Source: Thioalkalivibrio sp. (GTDB lineage Bacteria; Pseudomonadota; Gammaproteobacteria; Ectothiorhodospirales; Ectothiorhodospiraceae). From it: a stretch of DNA of 13,104 nucleotides. Below the pieces are notes generated by a model. The model made no database searches, had not been told where the DNA came from, and saw nothing but the letters and a program-made list of their open reading frames with translations. A program made the position numbers and the translations under genes. Of the stretch, positions 7,725 through 13,104 are shown piece by piece. The DNA lies in contig SKOF01000261.1 in the NCBI GenBank assembly GCA_007120155.1, forward strand, positions 1 through 13,104, read 5' to 3'. Each line of letters begins with the position of its first letter. The stretch's first letter is position 1.

Positions 7725-8279
7725 TCAAGCCCCGCGCCGGGCGTGGGCCGGACGGAATGCCTGAACGAAGTCCTCCCGCGTCTCCAGATACGGCCCCTCG
7801 ATCAGGTCGATGCAGTAGGGCACGGCGGGGAAGACCGCCTCCAGGCACTCGGCGATGGCCGAGGGCTTGCCCGGCAGGTTGATGATCAGGCAGCGGCCGC
7901 GGATGCCCGCGGTCTGGCGGGACAGGATGGCTGTGGGTACGTGTTGCAGGGAGACCGAGCGCATCAGTTCCCCGAAACCGGGCATGAGCTTGTCACACAC
8001 CTGTTCGGTGGCCTCCGGGGTGATGTCCCGCGGGGCCGGACCGGTACCCCCCGTGGTCACCACCAGGCAGCAGCCCTCCCCGTCGGCCATGTCGCGCAGC
8101 GCCCCGGCCACCAGGTCGGTTTCGTCGGGCACGATGCGGGTCACCGGTGCCCAGGGGCTGGCCAGCGCATGTTCGAGCCATGCGCGGATGGCGGGACCGC
8201 CCCGGTCCTCGTACTCGCCGCGACTGGCGCGGTCCGAGACCGTGAGAATGCCGATTCGTGCGGGTGACGGCTGCTGCAT
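7725..8279 (-). CDS. mogA: Molybdopterin adenylyltransferase MogA
   Basis: MogA adenylates molybdopterin with ATP, preparing it for molybdate insertion by MoeA in the cytoplasm. The 184-residue protein aligns over its full length, by eye, with E. coli MogA. The N-terminus IGILTVSDRASRGEYEDRGG is present. The conserved aspartate regions are IVPDE (D52) and TTGGTGPAPRDITPEAT (D85 in PRD). MPGFGELMR, TAILSRQTAGIRG and NLPGKP follow, and the end is AVPYCIDLIEGPYLET then AFRPAHARR. It is slightly shorter than the E. coli protein because a loop before the AVPYC segment is shorter. I chose ATG 8279, which has GGAGAG (plus-strand 8288-8293) 8 nt upstream. The frame extends seven codons to ATG 8300. 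Its likely clients in a denitrifier are molybdenum nitrate reductases, none of which is in the window. Confidence 0.93.
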   Translation of the reverse strand: MQQPSPARIGILTVSDRASRGEYEDRGGPAIRAWLEHALASPWAPVTRIVPDETDLVAGALRDMADGEGCCLVVTTGGTGPAPRDITPEATEQVCDKLMPGFGELMRSVSLQHVPTAILSRQTAGIRGRCLIINLPGKPSAIAECLEAVFPAVPYCIDLIEGPYLETREDFVQAFRPAHARRGA

Positions 8280-8700
8280 GGACAAGTCTCTCCGGGGCAT
8301 GTGGCGAAAAGGCTACCCCCCTACGATGGCCGGGGCGGTGACCCCGGTCAATGACCGCAGCTTGACCTGACGCAAGGCGGTTCCCGTCGCCGGCCGGATA
8401 ATGCCCGGAGTCAACCACGAAACACACGAAGGGCGCGAAGAAAGGCTTTTCCCTCGCCAGGCACGCAAAGCAAGCCCGGACAAGCGACCAACACGTAGGT
8501 TGGGGTGAGGAACGAACCCCAACATCCGATTGCTGATCCCGGCCAATGCTGTTGGGGTTCGCGCGGCTCACCCCAACCTACGCATTCTTCGGGTTCCCTG
8601 GCGTGCTTTGCGTGCTATTCCCTATAAGAATCCCGCCCTTCGTGCGCTTCGGGTTGCGCCATGTTTTCCGATGCGATCCCGGCACCCCGGGGAGAAACCC
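8280..8700. other. Divergent intergenic region between mogA and the radical SAM gene
   Basis: About 420 bases lie between two divergently read genes, so promoters for both must be here. I could not identify a convincing -10/-35 pair for either. Most of the region (8414-8655) is occupied by copy 2 of the nested palindromic element. Reading frames that cross the repeat are by-products of its palindromic sequence. The ribosome binding site of mogA is at 8288-8293, and that of the radical SAM gene at 8691-8694. Confidence 0.6.
8414..8655. repeat. Nested palindromic intergenic element, copy 2
   Basis: This copy shows three nested levels. The outer flanks have CACGAAGGGCGCGAAG at about 8426-8440 and CTTCGTGCGCTTCGGG at about 8638-8653. 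The middle arms GCACGCAAAGCA (8461-8472) and TGCTTTGCGTGC (8604-8615) are perfect complements. The inner 16-nt arms (8494-8509 and 8567-8582) are also perfect. The 87-nt core (8495-8581) differs from copy 1 at five positions by my count and is in the same orientation. The similarity fades outside the core, so the two copies share architecture rather than full sequence. Confidence 0.85.
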
Positions 8701-9318
8701 ATGCATGAGACTCAAACGCCGTTGGTCGGCTACACCATCCGCAACCAGCGCTATATCAACGTCACCAACCGCTGCACGCTGCGCTGCACCTTCTGTCCCA
8801 AGTTCAACAAGGTCTGGGAGGTGAAGGGGCACGGCCTGCGGATGCGCGACGAGCCGGACGTCGACGAGATGATCGCCGCCGCGGGGCCGGACCCCGGGGT
8901 ATGGGACGAGGTGGTCTTCTGCGGCCTGGGGGAACCCACCCTGCGCCTGGACGAGGTGCTCCGGGTGGCCGCCGCCGTGCGGGTGGCGGGTGCCCGCCGC
9001 ATACGCATCAACACCGACGGCCTCGCCAATCGGGTGCACGGGGAGGACGTCACTCCGCGCCTGGCCGGCTTGGTGGACGCCCTGTCGGTCTCCCTCAACG
9101 GCCAGAATGCCGCCGTCTACGACCGCCACTGCCGACCGCTGCATGCGGGCGCCTGGACGGCCGTGCAGGATTTCGTGCTCCGGGCGCAGCGCCACGTGCC
9201 GGAGGTAACCCTCACCGCCATCGACGGCCTCCCGGGGCTGGATATCGCTGCCTGCGAGGCGATTGCCCGGACTCTCGGCGTCCACTTCCGCCGCCGCGTG
9301 CTCGATGACGTTGGCTAG
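8701..9318 (+). CDS. Radical SAM protein, resembles TatD-associated family
   Basis: This is a 205-residue radical SAM enzyme of unknown reaction. The [4Fe-4S] motif is C25-X3-C29-X2-C32 in NVTNRCTLRCTFCPKFN. The GEPT-type SAM-binding motif appears as CGLGEPTLRLDE, followed by RIRINTDGLAN and LVDALSVSLNGQ. The short length and the YINVTNRC.LRC.FC signature resemble the family annotated as TatD-linked radical SAM proteins, which I recall from memory and have not searched. No tatD gene is present in the window. ATG 8701 is supported by GGAG at 8691-8694 with 6-nt spacing. The frame is open further upstream, but only through the palindromic repeat. It is not the NrdD activase: a proper NrdG lies downstream. 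Confidence 0.85.
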   Translation: MHETQTPLVGYTIRNQRYINVTNRCTLRCTFCPKFNKVWEVKGHGLRMRDEPDVDEMIAAAGPDPGVWDEVVFCGLGEPTLRLDEVLRVAAAVRVAGARRIRINTDGLANRVHGEDVTPRLAGLVDALSVSLNGQNAAVYDRHCRPLHAGAWTAVQDFVLRAQRHVPEVTLTAIDGLPGLDIAACEAIARTLGVHFRRRVLDDVG

Positions 9319-9393
9319 TGTCGTGTCCCGTAAATATCTTGCCATTCAGCGCGGCTGTGCAATTCCACCAGGTTGTTCACAGAAAAACTGAGA

Positions 9394-9438
9394 GCCGCAG
9401 GGCGGACAAGCGAAGGGCATCCGCCGGGCACCTTGCCC
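9394..9438. repeat. 45-nt direct repeat, copy 1 (GGCGGA/TCCGCC hairpin)
   Basis: This begins GCCGCAGGGCGGACAAGCG and ends CACCTTGCCC. It matches 9559-9603 at 41 of 45 positions by my count. Each copy contains a small hairpin of GGCGGA with TCCGCC around a loop of about 12 bases. The motif GGGCGGATAAGCG...GCATCCGCC is a widespread intergenic palindrome in proteobacteria. Confidence 0.75.
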
Positions 9439-9558
9439 ATGGCGTGAAAGGCAAACACCCCCCGCACCATAGGTGCCCAGTCCCCTGGGCGATCCGGGCC
9501 GGCACCGGTGGATCATTCTTCGCCCGGGGGACCGGGCTCCTACGGGGAGACCCCGGCA

Positions 9559-9603
9559 GCCGTAGGGCGGATAAGCGGAGCGCATCCGCCGGGCACCTTG
9601 CCC
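9559..9603. repeat. 45-nt direct repeat, copy 2 (GGCGGA/TCCGCC hairpin)
   Basis: This is the second copy of the 9394-9438 repeat, in the same orientation and 120 bases beyond the end of the first. It differs at four positions and has the more usual core GTAGGGCGGATAAGCG. The hairpin arms are GGCGGA (9567-9572) and TCCGCC (9585-9590). Confidence 0.75.
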
Positions 9604-9797
9604 GCCATCCGCGGCCGAGGCATGCCCGGCGACCCCCGAATGGCGCGGATGCAAGGCGGTGCCTGTCGTCGTTCCCAATCGGCCGTGCGGCCTCGAAGCA
9701 CAAGGCACCCAGCGGGCGCGGCGGGTGCGTACTCCGGACAGGTCGGGGTGAACTTCCGGGCCCGGAAACCGGCATGGACAGGAAACACGCCTGGCAG

Positions 9798-9811
9798 TTG
9801 ATCCAGATCAA
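9798..9811. promoter_or_regulatory. FNR/Anr box upstream of nrdD
   Basis: TTGATCCAGATCAA is a perfect match to the FNR/Anr consensus TTGAT-N4-ATCAA. Its centre (9804.5) is about 62 bases before the start point expected from the -10-like TATAGT at 9855-9860, which fits class I FNR activation (-61.5). FNR/Anr/Dnr regulators activate genes when oxygen is absent, matching an oxygen-sensitive class III ribonucleotide reductase. A Dnr-type NO sensor would recognise the same site. Confidence 0.8.
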
Positions 9812-9850
9812 TGAACCCAAGATATTGGGGTGCAGGGGCGCCTCGACCAC

Positions 9851-9860
9851 ACTATATAGT
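9851..9860 (+). promoter_or_regulatory. Palindromic -10 region of the nrdD promoter
   Basis: ACTATATAGT is a perfect 10-bp palindrome in an otherwise GC-rich region and includes the -10-like hexamer TATAGT (9855-9860). No good -35 lies 17 bases upstream, as expected for an activator-dependent promoter. The wider ACACTATATAGTCT recalls half of an NrdR box but is two bases too short in the middle to match that 16-bp consensus. The predicted start of transcription is near 9867, giving a leader of about 56 nt. Confidence 0.5.
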
Positions 9861-9922
9861 CTCTTCCAAGAATGGCCCGGCACGAAACCGACCGGGCCGC
9901 ACCACCTCAAGGGGGAGACGCG

Positions 9923-11983
9923 ATGACACCCAGTACCGCCCACGCACAGGGGGCCGGCGCCCCGGTCCACCTGCCCACCAGCGTCGTCAAGCGCAACGGC
10001 CAGCGGGCATCCTTCAACGGGGAGAAGATCGTCTCGGCCATCCGCCGAGCGGGCGCGGCCACGGAGGAGTTCGACGCGGAAGAGGCACGCCGCCTGGGCA
10101 CACAGGTGGTCAAGGTCATCGCCCACCGTTTCCAGGGCGAGGCGCCGGCCATCGAGCAGATCCAGGACGTTGTCGAGCAGGTGCTCATCAGCGCCGATCA
10201 CTTCCGCACCGCGCGGGCCTACATCGTCTACCGGGAACAGCACAAGCAACTGCGCCAGGACCGCCGCACCCTGGTGGACGTGGCCACCTCCGTGAACGAA
10301 TACCTGCATCGCCAGGACTGGCGCGTGAACGCCAATGCCAACCAGGGCTACTCCCTGGGCGGACTGATCCTCAACGTGTCGGGCAAGGTGATCGCCAACT
10401 ACTGGCTGAGCCACGTCTATCCCGCCGAGATCGGCGAGGCCCATCGCGAGGGGGACATCCACGTCCACGATCTCGACATGCTGGCGGGCTACTGCGCCGG
10501 CTGGTCGCTGCGCACCCTGCTCCACGAGGGATTCAACGGCATCCCCGGCAAGATCGAGGCGGGACCCCCGAAACACCTTTCCAGCGCCGTGGGCCAGATG
10601 GTCAACTTCCTCGGCACCCTGCAGAACGAGTGGGCGGGCGCCCAGGCCTTCAGCTCCTTCGACACCTATCTCGCGCCCTTCGTGCGCAAGGACAACCTGC
10701 CCTTTGATCAGATCAAGCAGTGCATCCAGGAGTTCATCTACAACCTCAACGTCCCCTCGCGCTGGGGCAGCCAGACGCCGTTCACCAACGTCACCTTCGA
10801 CTGGGTGTGCCCGGAGGACCTGCGCGATCAGGTGCCGGTGATCGGCGGCGAGGAGATGCCGTTCACCTATGGCGACCTGCAGGCCGAGATGGACCTGATC
10901 AACCGTGCCTACATCGAGGTGATGACCGCGGGCGATGCCCGGGGCCGGGTGTTCACCTTCCCCATCCCCACCTACAACATCACCCCCGACTTTCCCTGGG
11001 AGTCGGAGAACGCCGACCGGCTGTTCCACATGACCGCCCGCTACGGCCTGCCCTACTTCCAGAACTTCCTCAACTCGGAACTCAAGCCCAACATGATCCG
11101 CTCCATGTGCTGCCGCCTGCAGCTGGACCTGCGTGAACTGCTCAAGCGCGGCAACGGCCTGTTCGGCTCCGCGGAGCAGACCGGCTCGCTGGGGGTGGTC
11201 ACGGTCAACTGCGCGCGTCTGGGTTATCAGTTCCGCGGCGACCGTGAAGGGCTCTTCGGCCGCCTGGACGCCCTTCTGGAGCTGGGGCGCAACAGCCTGG
11301 AGATCAAGCGCAAGGTGATCCAGCACCACATGGACGCCGGCCTGTTCCCCTATACCCGGCGCTATCTCGGCACCCTGCGCAACCACTTCTCCACGCTGGG
11401 CGTGAACGGCATCAACGAGATGATCCGAAACTTCACCCACGACGAGCACGACATCGCCACCGAGTGGGGCCATGCCTTCGCCGTGGAGCTGCTGGATCAC
11501 GTGCGCGCCCGGCTGACGGAATTCCAGGAAGAGACCGGTCACATGTACAACCTGGAGGCCACCCCCGCCGAGGGCACCACTTACCGCTTCGCCAAGGAGG
11601 ACAAGCGTCGCTTCCCGGACATCCTCCACGCGGGCACCGACGATGCGCCCTACTACACCAATTCCAGCCAGCTCCCGGTGGGCTACACCGACGACCCCTT
11701 TGAGGCCCTGGAGATGCAGGACGCCCTGCAGACCCGCTATACCGGCGGTACGGTGCTGCACCTGTACATGAGCGAGCAGATATCGAGCGTCGAGGCCTGC
11801 AAGGCGCTGGTGCGGCGGTCACTGGAGCGCTTCCGATTGCCCTACATCACGGTGACGCCCACCTTCTCCATCTGCCCGACCCACGGTTACCTCTCCGGGG
11901 AACACGCGTTCTGCCCCCGATGCGACGCGGAGATCCTGGAACGCAAACGAGCCGAAAGCGCCGAGAGCGCACACCTCAACTGA
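9923..11983 (+). CDS. nrdD: Class III anaerobic ribonucleotide reductase NrdD, large chain lacking the glycyl radical segment
   Basis: This enzyme reduces ribonucleoside triphosphates to deoxy forms without oxygen in the cytoplasm. The 686-residue chain starts with an ATP-cone regulatory domain (about residues 17-107; VVKRNGQRASFNGEKIVSAI). The catalytic barrel follows, with NANANQGYSLGGL, GDIHVHDLDML, RSMCCRLQLD (C396/C397) and GLFGSAEQTGSLGVVTVNCARLGY. Near the end is a zinc-knuckle-like SICPTHGYLSGEHAFCPRCD (C651, H654, C664, C667). The chain then stops after only 19 residues. In single-chain homologues the glycyl radical motif RVxGY should follow, and here it is absent. It is instead found in the next ORF in a different frame. 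ATG 9923 has GGGGGAG at 9911-9917. An ATG 17 codons upstream has no such signal. The operon is nrdD, the glycyl radical ORF, then nrdG. Confidence 0.95.
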   Translation: MTPSTAHAQGAGAPVHLPTSVVKRNGQRASFNGEKIVSAIRRAGAATEEFDAEEARRLGTQVVKVIAHRFQGEAPAIEQIQDVVEQVLISADHFRTARAYIVYREQHKQLRQDRRTLVDVATSVNEYLHRQDWRVNANANQGYSLGGLILNVSGKVIANYWLSHVYPAEIGEAHREGDIHVHDLDMLAGYCAGWSLRTLLHEGFNGIPGKIEAGPPKHLSSAVGQMVNFLGTLQNEWAGAQAFSSFDTYLAPFVRKDNLPFDQIKQCIQEFIYNLNVPSRWGSQTPFTNVTFDWVCPEDLRDQVPVIGGEEMPFTYGDLQAEMDLINRAYIEVMTAGDARGRVFTFPIPTYNITPDFPWESENADRLFHMTARYGLPYFQNFLNSELKPNMIRSMCCRLQLDLRELLKRGNGLFGSAEQTGSLGVVTVNCARLGYQFRGDREGLFGRLDALLELGRNSLEIKRKVIQHHMDAGLFPYTRRYLGTLRNHFSTLGVNGINEMIRNFTHDEHDIATEWGHAFAVELLDHVRARLTEFQEETGHMYNLEATPAEGTTYRFAKEDKRRFPDILHAGTDDAPYYTNSSQLPVGYTDDPFEALEMQDALQTRYTGGTVLHLYMSEQISSVEACKALVRRSLERFRLPYITVTPTFSICPTHGYLSGEHAFCPRCDAEILERKRAESAESAHLN

Positions 11984-11986
11984 AAC

Positions 11987-11992
11987 AGGAGA
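11987..11992 (+). promoter_or_regulatory. Ribosome binding site of the glycyl radical ORF
   Basis: AGGAGA lies 8 nt upstream of the ATG at 12001 and begins only 3 nt after the nrdD stop codon (11981-11983). This strong signal argues that the small downstream ORF is translated on its own initiation rather than being the frameshifted remains of the nrdD C-terminus. Confidence 0.75.
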
Positions 11993-12000
11993 CGAGAACG

Positions 12001-12168
12001 ATGCAGCAAGTGACCATGCAACACCCCGAACTGCGTGACGAGGAACGCCAGCGCTGCGAGGTCTGGACCCGCGTGATGGGCTATCACCGCCCGGTGGCCG
12101 AGTTCAACCCCGGCAAGAAGAGCGAGCACACCGAGCGCCGCCACTTCGAGGAACACCGCCCCGCATGA
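12001..12168 (+). CDS. Small glycyl radical subunit of anaerobic ribonucleotide reductase (split NrdD C-terminus)
   Basis: This 55-residue protein carries the segment that closes single-chain class III NrdD enzymes. RCEVWTRVMGYHRPV contains the expected radical glycine G27 in RVMGY, followed by FNPGKKSEHTERRHF, which is typical of the NrdD terminus. The N-terminal ~15 residues (MQQVTMQHPELRDEE) are charged and polar, and no other domain is present. C19 lies eight residues before the glycine. The inferred role is to dock onto the long NrdD chain, placing the glycyl radical next to the active-site cysteine after activation by NrdG. The idea parallels GrcA (YfiD), which replaces the damaged end of pyruvate formate-lyase. 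It has its own AGGAGA signal 17 nt after the nrdD stop and lies in a different frame. An ancient frameshift later fixed as two genes is the likely origin. Confidence 0.88.
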   Translation: MQQVTMQHPELRDEERQRCEVWTRVMGYHRPVAEFNPGKKSEHTERRHFEEHRPA

Positions 12169-12192
12169 ACGAATCGTCCGGAACGATTCGTT
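12168..12192 (+). promoter_or_regulatory. Perfect 10-bp hairpin between the glycyl radical ORF and nrdG
   Basis: AACGAATCGT (12168-12177) pairs perfectly with ACGATTCGTT (12183-12192) around a CCGGA loop. The last base of the small ORF's stop codon is the first base of the stem. No T-run follows, so a strong intrinsic terminator is unlikely. It could be a processing or stability hairpin that sets a lower level of nrdG relative to the two reductase chains, which is inference. It could alternatively be an operator. Confidence 0.5.
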
Positions 12193-12244
12193 GTGGAAAC
12201 GCGCGTCGGTGAGGCGCAGGGACGCGCCAGTCAACTCCGAAGAC

Positions 12245-12931
12245 ATGATGGACTCCGTACCCGGCGCAACACTGGAGGTGGGCGGTCTCACCCAGCTGAC
12301 CACCCTGGACCTGCCCGGCCGCCTGTCGGCGGTGGTCTTCTGCCAAGGCTGTCCCTGGCAGTGCGGCTATTGCCACAACCCGCACCTGATCCCCCGCGGG
12401 CCCGGCGACCGCTCCTGGTCCGACGTACTCCGTTTCCTGGAACGCCGCCGCGGCCTGCTGGACGCGGTGGTCTTCAGCGGCGGCGAGCCCACGCTGCAGT
12501 CCGGCCTTGGGCAGGCCCTGCGGGAGACCCGCGAGATGGGCTTTCTCACCGGCCTGCACACCGGCGGGCCTTACCCTGAGCGCCTGGCCCGGGTGCTGCC
12601 CCTGGTGGATTGGGTGGGTTTCGACCTGAAGGCCCCGCTGGAGGAGTACGCGCGCATCACGGGCGTGCCCGGCAGCGGCGCGCGCGCGGCCGAGAGCGCC
12701 CACCTGCTGATGGCAAGCGGCGTGGATCACGAGTTTCGCACCACCGTGGACCCGTCGCTGCTCGATCACGCACAGCTCGAAAAGATGACCCGCTGGCTGG
12801 AGGAGCGGGGTGTGATGCGCCACGTCCTGCAAAGATGCCGACCGGCTCCAGCGGGCCTGTCGGACCCCCTGGACGACTCCGTACTGCTCGACCGGCTTCG
12901 GGCGCACGTTCCCGGGGTGGAAGTGAGATAA
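12245..12931 (+). CDS. nrdG: Anaerobic ribonucleotide reductase activating protein NrdG, radical SAM
   Basis: NrdG uses S-adenosylmethionine and a [4Fe-4S] cluster to generate the glycyl radical of NrdD. The 228-residue protein opens with GGLTQLTTLDLPGRLSAVVF. The cluster motif C36-X3-C40-X2-C43 lies in QGCPWQCGYCHNPHLIP, and the SAM-binding motif is VFSGGEPTLQ. DWVGFDLKAPLEEY and EFRTTVDPSLL follow. The length and sequence fit the longer NrdG subtype (TIGR02495-like) rather than the short E. coli type. I chose ATG 12245 (a second ATG follows at once), but only a weak GAAG precedes it. The frame is open upstream to a TTG at 12191. Its stop codon lies inside the left arm of a long inverted repeat. 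Confidence 0.93.
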   Translation: MMDSVPGATLEVGGLTQLTTLDLPGRLSAVVFCQGCPWQCGYCHNPHLIPRGPGDRSWSDVLRFLERRRGLLDAVVFSGGEPTLQSGLGQALRETREMGFLTGLHTGGPYPERLARVLPLVDWVGFDLKAPLEEYARITGVPGSGARAAESAHLLMASGVDHEFRTTVDPSLLDHAQLEKMTRWLEERGVMRHVLQRCRPAPAGLSDPLDDSVLLDRLRAHVPGVEVR

Positions 12932-13088
12932 AGGCAGTGGCTAGTCTCAAGTCTCAAGTGGCAAGGAAACCACCCTCACCCCGGCCCTCTCCCTGAGAGA
13001 GAGGGTGTATAAGCCACCCTCCCCCGCAAGCAGGGGAGGGGGTGGATTTCCTTGCCACTTGAGACTTGAGACTAGCCACTGCCTTTAT
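12928..13088. repeat. 161-bp element with perfect 42-nt terminal inverted repeats overlapping the nrdG stop
   Basis: The left arm 12928-12969 and right arm 13047-13088 are perfect complements over 42 nt. The arms begin ATAAAGGCAGTGGCTAGTCT and contain a 7-nt tandem (GTCTCAA twice, then GTGGCAA). The 77-nt interior has two smaller hairpins: CCCTCTC with GAGAGGG (about 12985-13005) and CCCTCCCC with GGGGAGGG (about 13017-13040). The left arm includes the nrdG TAA (12929-12931). I see no convincing target-site duplication. It could be a MITE-like insertion or an intergenic repeat acting as an RNA 3' end or terminator for nrdDG. The last 16 bases of the window show nothing. Confidence 0.85.
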
Positions 13089-13104
13089 TCGGGCATACCA
13101 GGCA

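Larger units (their letters stand above)
9319..9922. other. Long intergenic region upstream of the anaerobic ribonucleotide reductase operon
   Basis: About 600 bases lack a gene I can support. From left to right it holds an unremarkable stretch (9319-9393), direct repeat copy 1 (9394-9438), GC-rich sequence, repeat copy 2 (9559-9603), then about 190 bases where I see nothing. The nrdD control region follows: an FNR/Anr box (9798-9811), a palindromic -10-like element (9851-9860) and the ribosome binding site (9911-9917). A very long minus-strand reading frame crosses the region but is a compositional shadow of nrdD. Confidence 0.65.

Noticed and set aside
9394..9603. CRISPR array
   Set aside because: There are only two repeat copies with four mismatches and a 120-nt spacer, the repeat is of a common intergenic palindrome type, and no cas genes are present.
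9847..9862. NrdR box at ACACTATATAGTCT
   Set aside because: The central part is two bases shorter than the NrdR consensus and only one such site is seen where a pair is usual, so it is described only as a palindromic -10 region.
9377..11761. 794-codon minus-strand open frame
   Set aside because: It runs antisense to nrdD, whose product is unmistakable. The translation is low in complexity (Val, Ala, Gly, His rich) and has no recognisable motif, as expected from high third-position GC in the real gene.
11941..12010. Programmed -1 frameshift joining nrdD to the glycyl radical ORF
   Set aside because: The frames would need a -1 shift, but I see no slippery heptamer before the stop. The downstream ORF has its own strong AGGAGA and ATG. 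A sequencing indel cannot be excluded by eye.
12928..13088. Complete insertion sequence
   Set aside because: At 161 bp with no reading frame for a transposase and no clear target duplication, it can at most be a MITE-like or structural repeat.

Overview
The window looks like a high-GC chromosomal segment from a denitrifying bacterium, most likely a gammaproteobacterium. The reasons are a clade-I-type nosZ followed by nosDFYL, an E. coli-like MogA, and an Anr/FNR-type box in front of an anaerobic ribonucleotide reductase operon. Repeated intergenic palindromes of the kinds seen here are also common in that group. I cannot name a genus.

Layout. Positions 1-5426 (+ strand) hold the distal part of a nitrous oxide reductase operon: nosZ (5' end outside the window), nosD, nosF, nosY and nosL, tightly packed or overlapping. 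Positions 5668-7294 (- strand) hold a copper-delivery operon read in the order membrane-anchored hypothetical protein, SCO/SenC-type protein, PCu(A)C chaperone. MogA (molybdopterin adenylyltransferase, 7725-8279, - strand) lies upstream of it. Positions 8701-9318 (+ strand) encode a small radical SAM protein resembling the TatD-associated family. Positions 9923-12931 (+ strand) are a class III anaerobic ribonucleotide reductase operon.

The most interesting feature is in that last operon. The long NrdD chain ends right after its zinc-knuckle-like motif and lacks the glycyl radical segment. A separate 55-residue ORF with its own ribosome binding site, in another reading frame, carries that segment (motif RVMGY). 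NrdG follows. The enzyme therefore appears to be split, with its radical-bearing segment as an independent polypeptide.

Nearly every operon boundary carries a palindromic repeat, from four apparently different families. One is a nested element present twice (5450-5640 and 8414-8655; cores 87 nt with 82 identical positions), exactly where gene direction switches. A second is a pair of 23-nt inverted arms (7570-7697). A third is a pair of 45-nt direct repeats (9394-9438 and 9559-9603). The fourth is a 161-bp element with perfect 42-nt inverted arms that overlaps the nrdG stop codon (12928-13088).

Together the genes serve life without oxygen. They cover N2O respiration and its copper supply, molybdenum cofactor synthesis (used by nitrate reductases, not by NosZ), and oxygen-independent deoxynucleotide synthesis under likely Anr/FNR control.
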